A stretch of DNA of 24,498 nucleotides from Bacteroidales bacterium (GCA_023228725.1 JALOAQ010000039.1:1-24498), one strand, 5' to 3'. Counted from the first letter of the stretch, positions 7,587-17,516 are shown. The notes: generated by a model not told the origin, from the letters alone. Translations and numbers: made by a program.

Positions 7587-8852
7587 TTATTCTACAAAAA
7601 TTTTCAAACTATCTCCAACTCTCAAAACATAATTATTATCAAGATTATTCCACTGATAAATTTCAGGTATAGAACAAGCATATTTTTGAGATATTCTAAA
7701 TAAATTATCGCCACTAACAACATTATGGTAAATAATATTTTCCCTAACAGGTTTATGCATAAAAGGTAGTTCATTCATTACAGTATCAGCATTAATATTA
7801 TTTTTTAGAGCAATAATATCTTCTCGATTTTCAAAAAACTTGTGAACTGCATCAAAAGGTAAAACCAAATTATGAGTATTTCCATCCATTGGGATATAGG
7901 CATAAGTATAAACTGGATTTAATTCTTTAAGAAACTCGAAATCTATCTCCACAATTTCTGCAATATTTTTAAGATGTATATAACCATTAACATGTAAAGT
8001 ATCTGTTTTTATACTTTCAATAAAAACTTTTTCCGAAAAAATATTATGTTCAGCATGATATTCCATTAAATAGTTCATTGCAATAAAAGCCGGCACATAA
8101 TTTTGCATTTGTTCAGTAAAATAAGGGCGTAAATCCCAATAATTAATTTTCCCACCACTTCTAACAATTGCTTTTTTTACTGCTCCTGGTCCACCATTAT
8201 AAGCAGCGAGTACAATTTGCCAATCACCAAAAGTTTCATATAAATATTTTAGGTATCTGCAGGCTGCATCTGTTGATTTATAAACATCTCTGCGTTCATC
8301 AATATAAGATGTAACTTTAATATCAAACAAATCTGAAGTTGATTTCATAAACTGCCATAAACCTACTGCTCCTGATTTTGAAACTGCAGTGGGATCAAGT
8401 GCTGATTCTATTGCTGCAAGATATTTTAACTCCAAAGGCAAATTATATTTAGCTAAATATTCTTCAAAAATTGGAAAATAATATGCAGATTTAGAAATTA
8501 TAGATTGTAGTTTAGGGCGATTTTTAACTCCGTAGGCCTCAATATATTTCAATACATGTTCATTAAACTCTAATTTAATAGGAGTTTTCTCGTTCAAATC
8601 TGAAATTCTGCTATTATAAATATAATCGGGATATTGAGGACAACTAATTTTTCTTAAACTATCTGAAATGGAAGATTTACTTGACCACCAAATATTTGTT
8701 GAATCATATAAAGCTAATAAAGATGTGTTTATATTATCAATATAATTAATTGATTTAGAAGGACTTGAGTTTACACTTCTATCGCCATCTATATTAGTAA
8801 ATACAGTTTTGCTAAAAACAATTAAACTAAAAAACACAAACAATTTTGTCAT
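7587..8852 (-). CDS. MltD-like lytic transglycosylase with LysM domain
   Basis: A 421-residue exported peptidoglycan lytic transglycosylase. The N-terminus is a Sec signal peptide. An SLT domain spans roughly residues 125-265: catalytic Glu149 lies in LAAIESALDPTAVSKSG, followed by GLWQFM, then DAACRYLKYLYETFGDW and AAYNGGPGAV, the usual SLT series in GH23. A single LysM peptidoglycan-binding domain is at the C-terminus (residues ~375-421: VVSGDNLFRISQKY ... WNNL...LRVGDSLKIFV). It cleaves the MurNAc-GlcNAc bond with formation of 1,6-anhydroMurNAc. The domain order is that of MltD, though E. coli MltD has two LysM domains. The gene is divergent from the 9025 gene. Confidence 0.92.
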   Translation of the reverse strand: MTKLFVFFSLIVFSKTVFTNIDGDRSVNSSPSKSINYIDNINTSLLALYDSTNIWWSSKSSISDSLRKISCPQYPDYIYNSRISDLNEKTPIKLEFNEHVLKYIEAYGVKNRPKLQSIISKSAYYFPIFEEYLAKYNLPLELKYLAAIESALDPTAVSKSGAVGLWQFMKSTSDLFDIKVTSYIDERRDVYKSTDAACRYLKYLYETFGDWQIVLAAYNGGPGAVKKAIVRSGGKINYWDLRPYFTEQMQNYVPAFIAMNYLMEYHAEHNIFSEKVFIESIKTDTLHVNGYIHLKNIAEIVEIDFEFLKELNPVYTYAYIPMDGNTHNLVLPFDAVHKFFENREDIIALKNNINADTVMNELPFMHKPVRENIIYHNVVSGDNLFRISQKYACSIPEIYQWNNLDNNYVLRVGDSLKIFVE

Positions 8853-9024
8853 AAAACTTTAAAAATATTATAACATAATAAAATTTTTGCTAATATCTTA
8901 CAAAATCTTAAATAAAACAATTTGAACTCATAGATTTTTTAACCTTAGTATGTTAATTTATTTTTATTTATAAGTTGTTTTAATGTCAGTAATGTATTAT
9001 TTTTACAAAAATAATTAGTTTACT

Positions 9025-11766
9025 ATGAAGAAAAGGGTTTTAATAATTTCTATCACTAGTGTTTTAGCAGGGGTTTTATTATTTCTAATATTATTTTTTA
9101 TTAAATCCACTGAAAAAGTTTCAAAACTACTTGACGCAATTCCAGGTAATCCTGCTTTGATAATTGAAACAAATAGTTTTAACTCATTTATTGAAAGTTT
9201 ATCTGCCGATTATATAATTTCAAGTGAGATTCAAGAAGTTTTTCAGATTAGCTCTTCAAACTCGCTTGTTCATTGTTTTGACAGCCTTAGTAAAACAGAT
9301 TTTTTTAAAAAAATTAAAAACAAAAAAAGTTTATTTTTGATAGATAATTCATTGAGCAATTTATCGCAAGCACTTTATATTGAGATAGATGAGAAAATAA
9401 AATCAAAACAATTTCAAACTAAACTAAATAATGAATTTCAAAGTTTTTCAAAAATTAATGAAAGAGAATATAAAAGCACAAAAATTAATGAATGTAATTT
9501 ACAAAACGGAATAAAGTTCTTTTATTCTATTAAGAATCATATTTTAATAATTTCTAATTCTGCTGTAATTGTTGAAAAATCAATAGACGTTTTAGAGAGC
9601 AATACTTCTATTTGCAAAAGAGATGAGGAGTTTTCTGATTTATATGCTTCCGCAGGTAAAAATGAGCTTGCTAATATTTATATCAACTTAGCTCAAATAA
9701 GTTCTATTTTAAAACAAAACTTAGCAGAAGAATTCGCTTCTAAATATATACATATAGAAAATTTTGCTAATTGGATAGAAATGGACTTAAATACAAGTAT
9801 TGATAAATTCGTTATGAATGGTTTTATTGAAAACAAAGATAGCCTAGCTAGTTTATCAAAATTAGTAAAAACTCAAAACTCTTGCAGCCTAAGTTGTTTA
9901 AATATTTTACCGGATAATTCATCTTATTATACAATTCTTGCTTTTACAAATTATGAAAGCTACAATACTGAATTAAGCACTTATTTAAAAGCTATTGGCA
10001 AATTTGATAAAAGAGAGGAAAGTATTGCAGCAATTAAAGAAAACTACAATATTGATATTAAAGATTTTTACGAATTAATTGTAAATGAAATATGCGTTTC
10101 AGCCATAATTGAAAATAACAAGCAAGATTTTTACACTATTTTAGAATTAAAATCACAATCTGCTGGAATGTTTGATTTAGAGAGTATTATTCAAAACTAT
10201 GCTAATAAAAACAATAAAAACATAAATGATTTTCAATCAGCTTTAAAGCTTGATGAACACATAGATTTAGTTTGCTATAAACTACCTGTTGACAATTTGC
10301 CTTCTTTATTATTTGGTCCAATTTTTACAGAATCTAAATCTAATTATGTGTGCTTTATTAAAAATTTCATGGTTTTTGCTGAAACAAAAGAAGCTTTGAT
10401 AAGATTTGCAAAAAATTCATTTTTAAATAAAACCATGGACACCAATATAGAGCATAAGAAGTTTTTAGAAAATTTTTCAGACAAATCTCTTTTGTTAACA
10501 TATTTTTCATTGGCTGAGGCTTATCCTTTATTAAAAGATTATTTAAGTTTAAGTTTACAAAGTTTGGCTGAAAATAAGTTTGATAAATTACAAAAATTTA
10601 AATTTTGGGGCTATCAGATTAATAAAGCAGATGATAAACTTTATAACAATATGGTTTTACAATATGTTGACAATGTTTTTGAGAAAGCTAAAACTGTTTG
10701 GGAAAGCAGAATTGAATATCCTGTAAATAGTAAACCTTTTATTGTAACAAACCACGACGATAATAGTAAAGAAATTTTAGTTCAAGATGAAAATAATAAT
10801 TTGTATTTAATAAATAATATTGGTAGGGAAATTTGGAAAATAAAACTAGAAGAAAGTATTTTTGGAGATGTACATCAAATTGATGCGTTTAATAATGGCA
10901 AACTTCAATATTTATTTTCTACAAACGCAAACATTTATCTGATCGATAAGCTTGGCAATAATGTTGCAAATTTTCCAATTAAATTAAGGTCAAAAGCTAG
11001 TTCTCCTCTTTCTGTATTTGATTATGAAAATAACAATGATTATAGAATAATTATAGCTTGTGAGGACAAGAAATTATATTTATATGATGTAGCAGGAAAA
11101 ATTATTAAAGGCTGGAATTTTAATGACACTGAAAACCAAGTTAATACTGAAATATCACATTATATAGTTGATAATAAAGATTATATAGTTTTTCATGACG
11201 ACTTTAAATTTTATAGTCTGAACAGAAGAGGAGAAGCACGAGAAACATATTTCACAAATTTCAAATTTTCAAAAAATAATAAAGTTTATTTAGATAAAAA
11301 TAAAGCTAGAACACGTTTTGTTTGCACAGACGATAAGGGTAATATTAGATATTTTTCACCTCAGGGGCAACAAGATTCTCTTTTCGTTAAAGAATTTGGT
11401 AAAAACCATTATTTTGTTGTTGCCGACATAGATTCAGATGGAAATTCTGATTATATTTTTGCAGATTCTTCAAAATTATATGCATATAATTGCAACAAAA
11501 AGCTTTTATTTTCGTTAAACTTTAATGATGAAATATCTTTTAAACCTATAATTTATAAATTTTCCAATAATCAAACAAAAATTGGAATAGTTTGTAGAGA
11601 AAGTGGAAGAATTTATTTAATTCATGAGAATGGCAATATATATGAGGGATTTCCTCTAATTGGAAGAAGTTTGTTTAGTATAGGTTATTTTAATGATGAA
11701 AAAATGTCTTTAATTGTTGGAGGATTGGAAAATTTACTATATAATTACAAAATTAATGAAAACTAA
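9025..11766 (+). CDS. Membrane-anchored protein with N-terminal DUF3352-like region and C-terminal beta-propeller
   Basis: A 913-residue protein. One N-terminal membrane helix (residues ~5-26, after MKKR) anchors a large exported part. Residues ~35-560 are a mixed alpha/beta region starting LLDAIPGNPALIIETNS, the opening seen in DUF3352-type bacterial proteins. From ~575 the sequence becomes a run of blades typical of PQQ/FG-GAP-like propellers: ILVQDENNNLYLINNIGREIW, YLFSTNANIYLIDKLGNNV, IIACEDKKLYLYDVAGKIIKGW, YFVVADIDSDGNSDYIFADSS and GRIYLIHENGNIYEGFPL. The stretch DIDSDGNSDY is a calcium-loop-like FG-GAP element. It is the first gene of a + strand cluster; the next gene begins 4 bp downstream. 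Role unknown; likely a periplasmic binding or assembly factor. Confidence 0.8.
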   Translation: MKKRVLIISITSVLAGVLLFLILFFIKSTEKVSKLLDAIPGNPALIIETNSFNSFIESLSADYIISSEIQEVFQISSSNSLVHCFDSLSKTDFFKKIKNKKSLFLIDNSLSNLSQALYIEIDEKIKSKQFQTKLNNEFQSFSKINEREYKSTKINECNLQNGIKFFYSIKNHILIISNSAVIVEKSIDVLESNTSICKRDEEFSDLYASAGKNELANIYINLAQISSILKQNLAEEFASKYIHIENFANWIEMDLNTSIDKFVMNGFIENKDSLASLSKLVKTQNSCSLSCLNILPDNSSYYTILAFTNYESYNTELSTYLKAIGKFDKREESIAAIKENYNIDIKDFYELIVNEICVSAIIENNKQDFYTILELKSQSAGMFDLESIIQNYANKNNKNINDFQSALKLDEHIDLVCYKLPVDNLPSLLFGPIFTESKSNYVCFIKNFMVFAETKEALIRFAKNSFLNKTMDTNIEHKKFLENFSDKSLLLTYFSLAEAYPLLKDYLSLSLQSLAENKFDKLQKFKFWGYQINKADDKLYNNMVLQYVDNVFEKAKTVWESRIEYPVNSKPFIVTNHDDNSKEILVQDENNNLYLINNIGREIWKIKLEESIFGDVHQIDAFNNGKLQYLFSTNANIYLIDKLGNNVANFPIKLRSKASSPLSVFDYENNNDYRIIIACEDKKLYLYDVAGKIIKGWNFNDTENQVNTEISHYIVDNKDYIVFHDDFKFYSLNRRGEARETYFTNFKFSKNNKVYLDKNKARTRFVCTDDKGNIRYFSPQGQQDSLFVKEFGKNHYFVVADIDSDGNSDYIFADSSKLYAYNCNKKLLFSLNFNDEISFKPIIYKFSNNQTKIGIVCRESGRIYLIHENGNIYEGFPLIGRSLFSIGYFNDEKMSLIVGGLENLLYNYKINEN

Positions 11767-11770
11767 TTAT

Positions 11771-13441
11771 ATGAAAACAAAAATTTATTACTTTTTAATA
11801 TTCTTTGTCATTTTTTTATCTTTTACTTCATGTGTAAAAGATAATTTTAATTTTGACAAATGGGATAAAGAAATTCAGTATGAAGCTGGATTTGCAGTGC
11901 CTGCAGTTTGGGGTGACCTAAAATTTACTGATGCTTTAGAAAAGTTTGATTCAACTGGATTATTAATAGAAAACCTTGAGGGCTATGTATCTATGCAATA
12001 TAGAACAAGAGTTAGTTCTGCAGCTGTTCAAGAGATTATTTACTTGAAAGATCAAACTACTAGCGGAAGCATTTCAAGTCCTGTATTTGATTTTGATGGT
12101 TTTAATCAATTTGGAGATACTATTAGCTTTTTACATAATGCTGAAATGGAATTTACTATGTTTAATCCTGAGGCAGAAATAGATTCTATTTTACTAAAAT
12201 CCGGAATTTTAGATATAAATACTAGTTCTACATATGGGCATTCAGCAAAACTATATGTTAGTTTTCCAAGTATTACAAAAAACGGTGTTGCTTTTGGTCG
12301 AACTTTCACTTTTGTTCCCGGAGGTGGCTCAGTTAGTAGTTTAGGCAACGATTTTACAGGTTATAGAGTTGATTTAACACAAACTGCCAAAAATTTCAAT
12401 GAAATTCCTGTAGAGATTAGATTAACTTTATTTTATTCAGGTAGTGGAGTCCCAAATACAGGGAATATAGATTTTTCATTAAATATGAAAAAAATGCAAT
12501 ATAAAGCAATGCATGGCTATTTTGGCTTAAACGAATTGTTTTTCAAAAGCGATACAATTGATGTAAGTATATTTAGCAGTTCGGATTGGGAAATTGAAAG
12601 ATATAAATTTGAAGATCCACAACTTGAAGTATTTTACACAAACTCTTATGGAGTGCCATCACAACTTTACTTTACTAATATGGTGGCAACTTCGGCAATT
12701 GATGGAGTAGAGTATAATATTATTGACTATGGAGTTGGGCTTCCAATTGGCGAATCAAATCCTTATAATGTTTCTCATGCAACAAGTTATGGTGCTGTTA
12801 TGAAAGATTCCTTAAAACTTAACCGAACAAATTCAAATATTGCTGACATAATTAACAAAAGACCAAAATGGATACAGTTTGAAGCAAAAGCAACAACAAA
12901 CCCGGCAGGAAATAGCCACAACAACTTTGTTGAAGATATGTCTAAAATAGATCTTGATGTTGTTATGGAACTTCCATTATGGGGATATATTTATAATTTT
13001 AAGCTTAGAGATACCTTAGATATTGATTTATCAGATTTATTTAGTGAAGATAATCCTATAACAAGGGCTTTATTGAGGATTGAATTTAATAATGGTTTCC
13101 CTATAGAGGCTGTGAGCCAAATATATATAACTAATCAATATTATCATATTTTAGATTCAGTTTTTAATTCTGGTTTAGAAAGAATTATTGGTCCTGCACA
13201 AATTGACGGAAATGGAAAGGTTGTGAATTTTACTCAAAAAATAACTAAAATAGAATATGACCTTAATAGATTAGAAAAATTAAGGGGTGGAAAATATGTT
13301 ATAGTGCAAGCTCATGCCCACACTTCTAATGCAGCAAACGATAAAGTTGTAAAAATATATAAAGATTATCGCATTAATTTTGATATAGGATTTGAAATTG
13401 ATGTAGATTTTGAAGGAAATATAGACTCTATAGGAAATTAA
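11771..13441 (+). CDS. Large lipoprotein of unknown function
   Basis: The frame is open from an ATG at 11714, but that start would put 19 residues before a classic lipoprotein signal. I therefore take the ATG at 11771 (4 bp after the previous stop), giving 556 residues with the lipobox at FLSFTSC (cysteine 21). A start at 11756 is also possible. The mature part is beta-rich, with segments such as NFDKWDKEIQYEAGFAVP, PVFDFDGFNQFGDTISFL, LDVVMELPLWGYIYNFKLRD and VIVQAHAHTSNAANDKVV. This resembles cell-surface lipoproteins of Bacteroidota with repeated Ig-like layers, but I recognise no named family. It sits between a membrane-anchored propeller protein and an outer-membrane barrel, so an outer-membrane location is likely. 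Confidence 0.8.
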   Translation: MKTKIYYFLIFFVIFLSFTSCVKDNFNFDKWDKEIQYEAGFAVPAVWGDLKFTDALEKFDSTGLLIENLEGYVSMQYRTRVSSAAVQEIIYLKDQTTSGSISSPVFDFDGFNQFGDTISFLHNAEMEFTMFNPEAEIDSILLKSGILDINTSSTYGHSAKLYVSFPSITKNGVAFGRTFTFVPGGGSVSSLGNDFTGYRVDLTQTAKNFNEIPVEIRLTLFYSGSGVPNTGNIDFSLNMKKMQYKAMHGYFGLNELFFKSDTIDVSIFSSSDWEIERYKFEDPQLEVFYTNSYGVPSQLYFTNMVATSAIDGVEYNIIDYGVGLPIGESNPYNVSHATSYGAVMKDSLKLNRTNSNIADIINKRPKWIQFEAKATTNPAGNSHNNFVEDMSKIDLDVVMELPLWGYIYNFKLRDTLDIDLSDLFSEDNPITRALLRIEFNNGFPIEAVSQIYITNQYYHILDSVFNSGLERIIGPAQIDGNGKVVNFTQKITKIEYDLNRLEKLRGGKYVIVQAHAHTSNAANDKVVKIYKDYRINFDIGFEIDVDFEGNIDSIGN

Positions 13442-13452
13442 GTTTAAAAAGA

Positions 13453-14916
13453 ATGAAAATGAAAAAGAATTTAATCATATTAGTATTTGTCAGTCTATTT
13501 ACTTCTGCAAATGCACAGCAAGCTCTTACATTTTATAATATGGATAGAGTTATGCAATCACAATTTGTGAATCCTTCGGCTAATATTGACTATAAATTTC
13601 AGATTGGGGGGCTTTTAGTTCCGGTTTTTGGACAATTACCACCACCAATGTATTTTAATTATGCCAACAACGCTATTCACTATAATCATATTTTTCATAT
13701 GGGTAAAGGCGATAAGGCTGATAATTTAGTTTTAGACCTTCCTTTAATGATGAGGAAATTAAAAAAAACAACCCATTTTAGATTTGATACTCAGTTAGAG
13801 CTTTTAAATATTGGTATAAAATTGGAAAATATGTACTTAACTTTTGCTTTAAGCGAAAAATTTAATTATGGTTTTTCTTTACCTTATGATTTGTTTGAAT
13901 TTGCTGTTCACGGAAATATTCCATACATGAGAGAGGGTAAACCTCATAATTTGAATGGCTTTGGCTTATACTTAAATCATTATAGAGAGTTTGCTGTTGG
14001 TGCTTCTATGAATGCAAATGAGGATTTAAGTTTAGGTGGGCGTGTAAAGTTTTTATTTGGTCAATCTAATTTTAATACAGATATTAAAAAATTATCTATT
14101 TATACTGATCCTGAAAATTATATCATGACTTGGACATCAGACATGAAAATTCAAACTTCATCTCCATTTACCTATAATTATTTAATGACACCCGACTCGA
14201 TAAATTTTAGTATTAATCAAGAAGAATTTGATGAGTTGACAGAAGATGGAGCAATGGCTATGGCTTCGGCGTTTTTACTAAATATGAAAAATATTGGTTT
14301 AGGTTTTGATTTTGGAGCAAACTATAAAATTAGTCCAGAAATTGAGGTTTATGGTTCATTAACAGATTTTGGTTTCATTAGTTGGAATAACAACCCATAC
14401 AATTTTATAAGTAAGGGAAAATACGATTTTAGAGGCATAGAATTTAAGGTTTTTGATGATAGTGATGATAAAATTCAAGAATCTGTTGATAATCTTGTAG
14501 ATACATTAATCAACACATTTAAATTTGATTTACTTGAAACAAATTATATGACTTGGCTACCGTCTAGTTTATATTTAGGAGCTAAGTATAAATTCCACGA
14601 AAAATTGCATTTTAATGTGCTTTATAGAGGAGAAATTTATAAAAAATCCTACTTGCAATCTCTTACTATTGGGGCTAGCTCTAATATAACAGACTGGTTA
14701 TCTGCATATTTAACTTGGTCTTATGCTAATAATTCTTTAAATAATATTGGAATTGGATTAAATGTAAGGGCTGCTATTTTTAATTGGTATGTTGTAACAG
14801 ACAGTTTTACCAATATGATTTATCCTCAAAAAACAAAAAACTTCAATATTAGAATGGGTTGCAATATGACATTTGGATACAAAAAAATCAAGTCGAGTGC
14901 TTCTATAAGAACTTAA
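13453..14916 (+). CDS. DUF5723-like outer-membrane beta-barrel protein
   Basis: A 487-residue protein with a Sec signal peptide ending ANA-QQ near residue 22. The mature start (ALTFYNMDRVMQSQFVNPS, then GGLLVPVFGQLPPP) is characteristic of DUF5723-family proteins in Bacteroidota. Alternating strands with aromatic girdles follow: LGGRVKFLFGQ, GFDFGANYKI, EVYGSLTDFGFISW, YLGAKYKFHEKLHFNVLYRGEIY and WLSAYLTWSYANNSLNNIGIGLNVRA. This indicates a FadL/OmpP1-like barrel of about 14 strands in the outer membrane. It lies 11 bp after the lipoprotein gene and belongs to the same unit. The ligand or cargo is unknown. Confidence 0.83.
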   Translation: MKMKKNLIILVFVSLFTSANAQQALTFYNMDRVMQSQFVNPSANIDYKFQIGGLLVPVFGQLPPPMYFNYANNAIHYNHIFHMGKGDKADNLVLDLPLMMRKLKKTTHFRFDTQLELLNIGIKLENMYLTFALSEKFNYGFSLPYDLFEFAVHGNIPYMREGKPHNLNGFGLYLNHYREFAVGASMNANEDLSLGGRVKFLFGQSNFNTDIKKLSIYTDPENYIMTWTSDMKIQTSSPFTYNYLMTPDSINFSINQEEFDELTEDGAMAMASAFLLNMKNIGLGFDFGANYKISPEIEVYGSLTDFGFISWNNNPYNFISKGKYDFRGIEFKVFDDSDDKIQESVDNLVDTLINTFKFDLLETNYMTWLPSSLYLGAKYKFHEKLHFNVLYRGEIYKKSYLQSLTIGASSNITDWLSAYLTWSYANNSLNNIGIGLNVRAAIFNWYVVTDSFTNMIYPQKTKNFNIRMGCNMTFGYKKIKSSASIRT

Positions 14917-14940
14917 GAATAAATCAAGATTTTAGGGTTT

Positions 14941-16515
14941 GTGAGAGAGAAAATTCATAGATATATTTATTTGTTCGGATTAGGTATTATAGCCTTTTTT
15001 ATGCCAATTTCCGAATTTATTACAAATGCTTGCATAATAATGCTTTCTCTTAATTATTTAATTGAAGCTAATTTTAATAAAAAACTAAAAACTATATCAA
15101 AAAATAAAGAATTATTGTTTTTTATATTCTTATTTTTTATTCCTTTAATTTGGTTTTTCAATTCCAAAAACATGGAATTTGCTCTTCACGACATTAAAAT
15201 CCGACTCCCACTTTTAGCTTTACCGATAATTATAGTTAGCTCTGAAGCATTGAAGCCTAAACAGTTAAAGGCAATTATTTTTGTATTTATAGCCGGGGTT
15301 TTACTTAGTACATTAGCAGGTTTATTGGCGTATCTTGGAATTTATTTTAAACCAAAATCTGATAATGTTAGAAATTATTCGGTGTTTATAAGCCATATAA
15401 CCTTATCTTTAATGATGGCTCTTGCAATTTTGCTTTTAGTTTATTTTATTATAAAAAAAGAGTTCCCAAAATTAATTTATTATATAATATCAGGTCTAAC
15501 TATTGTTTGGTTTTTACTTTTTTTCGCATTAATTCAAGGTTTTACAGGACTTAGCATTTTAATTTTGGTTAGCATTTGTATTTTATTTTATAAAGTTTTT
15601 ACTCATAAAAATATTAAGGTTAAGGTTTTTAGTTTATCTCTACTTATTGTTTTAATAGCTAGCCTTAGTATATATCTTGGCAAGCAAATTAAAGATTTTT
15701 ATACTCCTAGTAATCCTGAAATTCAATTAAAGACACATACTATTTATGGAAATCCTTATGTTTCAGATACTTCTGTTTATTTATTAGAAAATGGAAATTA
15801 TATTTATTATAATGTATGCGAAAAAGAATTACGTGCAGCATGGAGCAACAGAAGTTTGTTAAATTTAGATGAAAATGATTCTCGCGAACAAGTTTTATTT
15901 CATACTTTAATAAGGTATATGACTTCTAAAGGATTAGATAAAGATGCTGAAGGAATTGAGGCTTTAACAGATGAGGATATTGTAAATATTGAGACAGGGC
16001 ATAGTAATTACCGTTTTGTTAAAAAGCGAGGAATAAGTCAAAGAATTTATAATATAATATGGCAAATTGATGTATATTTAAAAGGAGTTCCGGCTGATGG
16101 ACATTCAATTACGCAAAGGTTTGAATATCAAAAATATGGATTAATATTAGCTAAAAGAAATATTTTATTAGGTACAGGCACAGGAGATTTAGACGATGAA
16201 TACAAAGCTATTTATGAAGAGTTAAATTCTGATTTAAACATTAATAATAGACATAGAGCCCATAATCAATTTCTTACTTTTTACATAAGTTTTGGCATTT
16301 TTGGTGCTAGTTTTTGTTTGTTTGCCTGGTTTTATCCTGTTTTTTCTAGATTTAAGTCAAGAAATTCATTTTTTTTATTGTTTTTCTTAATAGCAAGTTT
16401 TTCAATGTTTGCTGATGATATGCTAGAAACTTCTTCGGCAGTAGTTTTTATTTCATTTTTTTACTCTTTATTTTTATGGGGAACAAAACAAACTAAAAAT
16501 TTAATACATGAATAA
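14941..16515 (+). CDS. O-antigen ligase/polymerase-like membrane protein
   Basis: A 524-residue polytopic protein. The start is GTG at 14941, since an in-frame stop lies 18 bases upstream and the next ATG falls inside the first membrane segment. Five or six membrane helices (FGLGIIAFFMPISEFI ... LSLMMALAILLLVYFII ... VFSLSLLIVLIASLSIYLG) are followed by a large extracytoplasmic loop (~residues 255-420) and further helices. The loop end and following helix, GTGDLDDEY ... NRHRAHNQFLTFYISFGIFG, match the Wzy_C (O-antigen ligase) signature, including the H-N-x-F-L motif. Members join lipid-linked glycans to each other or to lipid A core, or link glycans to proteins. No sugar-transferase cluster is visible next to it, so the acceptor is open. 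It overlaps the deaminase gene by 8 bp. Confidence 0.85.
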   Translation: MREKIHRYIYLFGLGIIAFFMPISEFITNACIIMLSLNYLIEANFNKKLKTISKNKELLFFIFLFFIPLIWFFNSKNMEFALHDIKIRLPLLALPIIIVSSEALKPKQLKAIIFVFIAGVLLSTLAGLLAYLGIYFKPKSDNVRNYSVFISHITLSLMMALAILLLVYFIIKKEFPKLIYYIISGLTIVWFLLFFALIQGFTGLSILILVSICILFYKVFTHKNIKVKVFSLSLLIVLIASLSIYLGKQIKDFYTPSNPEIQLKTHTIYGNPYVSDTSVYLLENGNYIYYNVCEKELRAAWSNRSLLNLDENDSREQVLFHTLIRYMTSKGLDKDAEGIEALTDEDIVNIETGHSNYRFVKKRGISQRIYNIIWQIDVYLKGVPADGHSITQRFEYQKYGLILAKRNILLGTGTGDLDDEYKAIYEELNSDLNINNRHRAHNQFLTFYISFGIFGASFCLFAWFYPVFSRFKSRNSFFLLFFLIASFSMFADDMLETSSAVVFISFFYSLFLWGTKQTKNLIHE

Positions 16516-16975
16516 ACAAGATTTTATGAAATTAGCCATAGATCTGTCAATTGAGAATATAGATAAAGGCGGCGGTCCATTTGGTGCAGTAATTGTTAAA
16601 GACAATAAAGTTATTGCAGCTTCTGGCAATAGTGTTACAAACGATTTAGACCCTACTGCACATGCAGAAGTAAATGCTATAAGAAAAGCTGCAAAGGTTT
16701 TAGGAAATTTCGATTTAAGTGGTTGCGAAATTTACGCATCTTGTGAGCCATGTCCAATGTGCTTGGGTGCAATATATTGGGCTAGAATAGATAAATTATA
16801 TTTTGCAAATACAAAAACAGATGCAGATAAAATTGGATTTAGCGATAAGTTTATTTACGATGAATTTGATAAAAAAGTAAGCGAAAGAGACTTAAAAACT
16901 GAAAATTTTATGAGGGAAGAAGCACTTGAAGCATTTAGAATATGGGAAAATTCGCAAATAAAAACAGAATATTAA
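16508..16975 (+). CDS. guaD: Guanine deaminase (CDA-fold, GuaD type)
   Basis: A 155-residue zinc deaminase of the cytidine-deaminase fold, almost exactly the length of Bacillus GuaD. Zinc ligands are His52 (in TAHAEVNAIRKA), Cys82 and Cys85 (in SCEPCPMCLGAIYW); Glu54 is the proton shuttle. The segment GGGPFGAVIVKDNKVIA, the stretch KVLGNFDLSGCEIYAS and the C-terminal GFSDKFIYDEF distinguish guanine deaminase from the shorter tRNA adenosine deaminase TadA. It converts guanine to xanthine and ammonia in the cytosol. The start overlaps the end of the O-antigen-ligase-like gene by 8 bp, suggesting translational coupling without an evident functional link. The next gene, a base-excision glycosylase, follows after 21 bp. 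TadA-like use on another base cannot be excluded. Confidence 0.88.
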   Translation: MNKQDFMKLAIDLSIENIDKGGGPFGAVIVKDNKVIAASGNSVTNDLDPTAHAEVNAIRKAAKVLGNFDLSGCEIYASCEPCPMCLGAIYWARIDKLYFANTKTDADKIGFSDKFIYDEFDKKVSERDLKTENFMREEALEAFRIWENSQIKTEY

Positions 16976-16996
16976 AAGCTTTATATAAAAATTATA

Positions 16997-17512
16997 ATGG
17001 CTAATATTCTAAAGGCAGAATTTTTTAATCGTGATGTATTAGAACTAGCTCCTGATTTAATAGGGAAAATTCTTGTTCGCAAATTTGATGACGGCAGAAA
17101 ATTAAGACTGAAAATAACAGAAACAGAAGCTTATAGAGGAGAAGAAGACAAAGCATGCCATGCTTTTAAAGGAAAAACACAGCGTACAGAAGTGATGTAT
17201 ATGGAGGCGGGAACAATTTATGTATATTTAATTTACGGAATGTATTATATGCTAAATTTTGTTGCTTCTAAAGAAGATATTCCGCAAGCTGTTTTGATTA
17301 GAGCTGCAGGTGATTATAATGGTCCTGGAAAGCTAACTAAAGCTCTTAAAATTGATAAAAACTTTAACAAACAAAATATTATTACTTGTCCAAACTTATG
17401 GATTGAAGATGATTTAAAAGAGGCAAAATATAAAACTTCAACAAGAATTGGAATTGATTATGCCGGAGAATTTTGGGCAAACAAACAATGGCGTTGGATA
17501 TTGGAAGAATAA
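16997..17512 (+). CDS. Alkyladenine DNA glycosylase (AAG/MPG family)
   Basis: A 171-residue monofunctional DNA glycosylase of the mammalian-type AAG family, shorter than the usual ~190-200 residues by trimmed termini. Key residues align with human AAG: catalytic Glu44 and Tyr46 in TETEAYRGEEDKACH, base-stacking His55, and Tyr77 and Tyr80 in GTIYVYLIYGMYY (counterparts of Tyr159 and of the intercalating Tyr162). The GPGKLTKALKI motif is also present. It removes 3-methyladenine, hypoxanthine and related damaged purines. It is the last gene of the + strand run and is followed by a convergent restriction operon. Having guanine deaminase next door groups two purine-base enzymes, perhaps by chance. 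Confidence 0.93.
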   Translation: MANILKAEFFNRDVLELAPDLIGKILVRKFDDGRKLRLKITETEAYRGEEDKACHAFKGKTQRTEVMYMEAGTIYVYLIYGMYYMLNFVASKEDIPQAVLIRAAGDYNGPGKLTKALKIDKNFNKQNIITCPNLWIEDDLKEAKYKTSTRIGIDYAGEFWANKQWRWILEE

Positions 17513-17516
17513 AAGG

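Noticed and set aside
12106..12348. 80-codon minus-strand ORF inside the large lipoprotein gene
   Set aside because: Shadow of a well-supported coding frame; no motif or start context.
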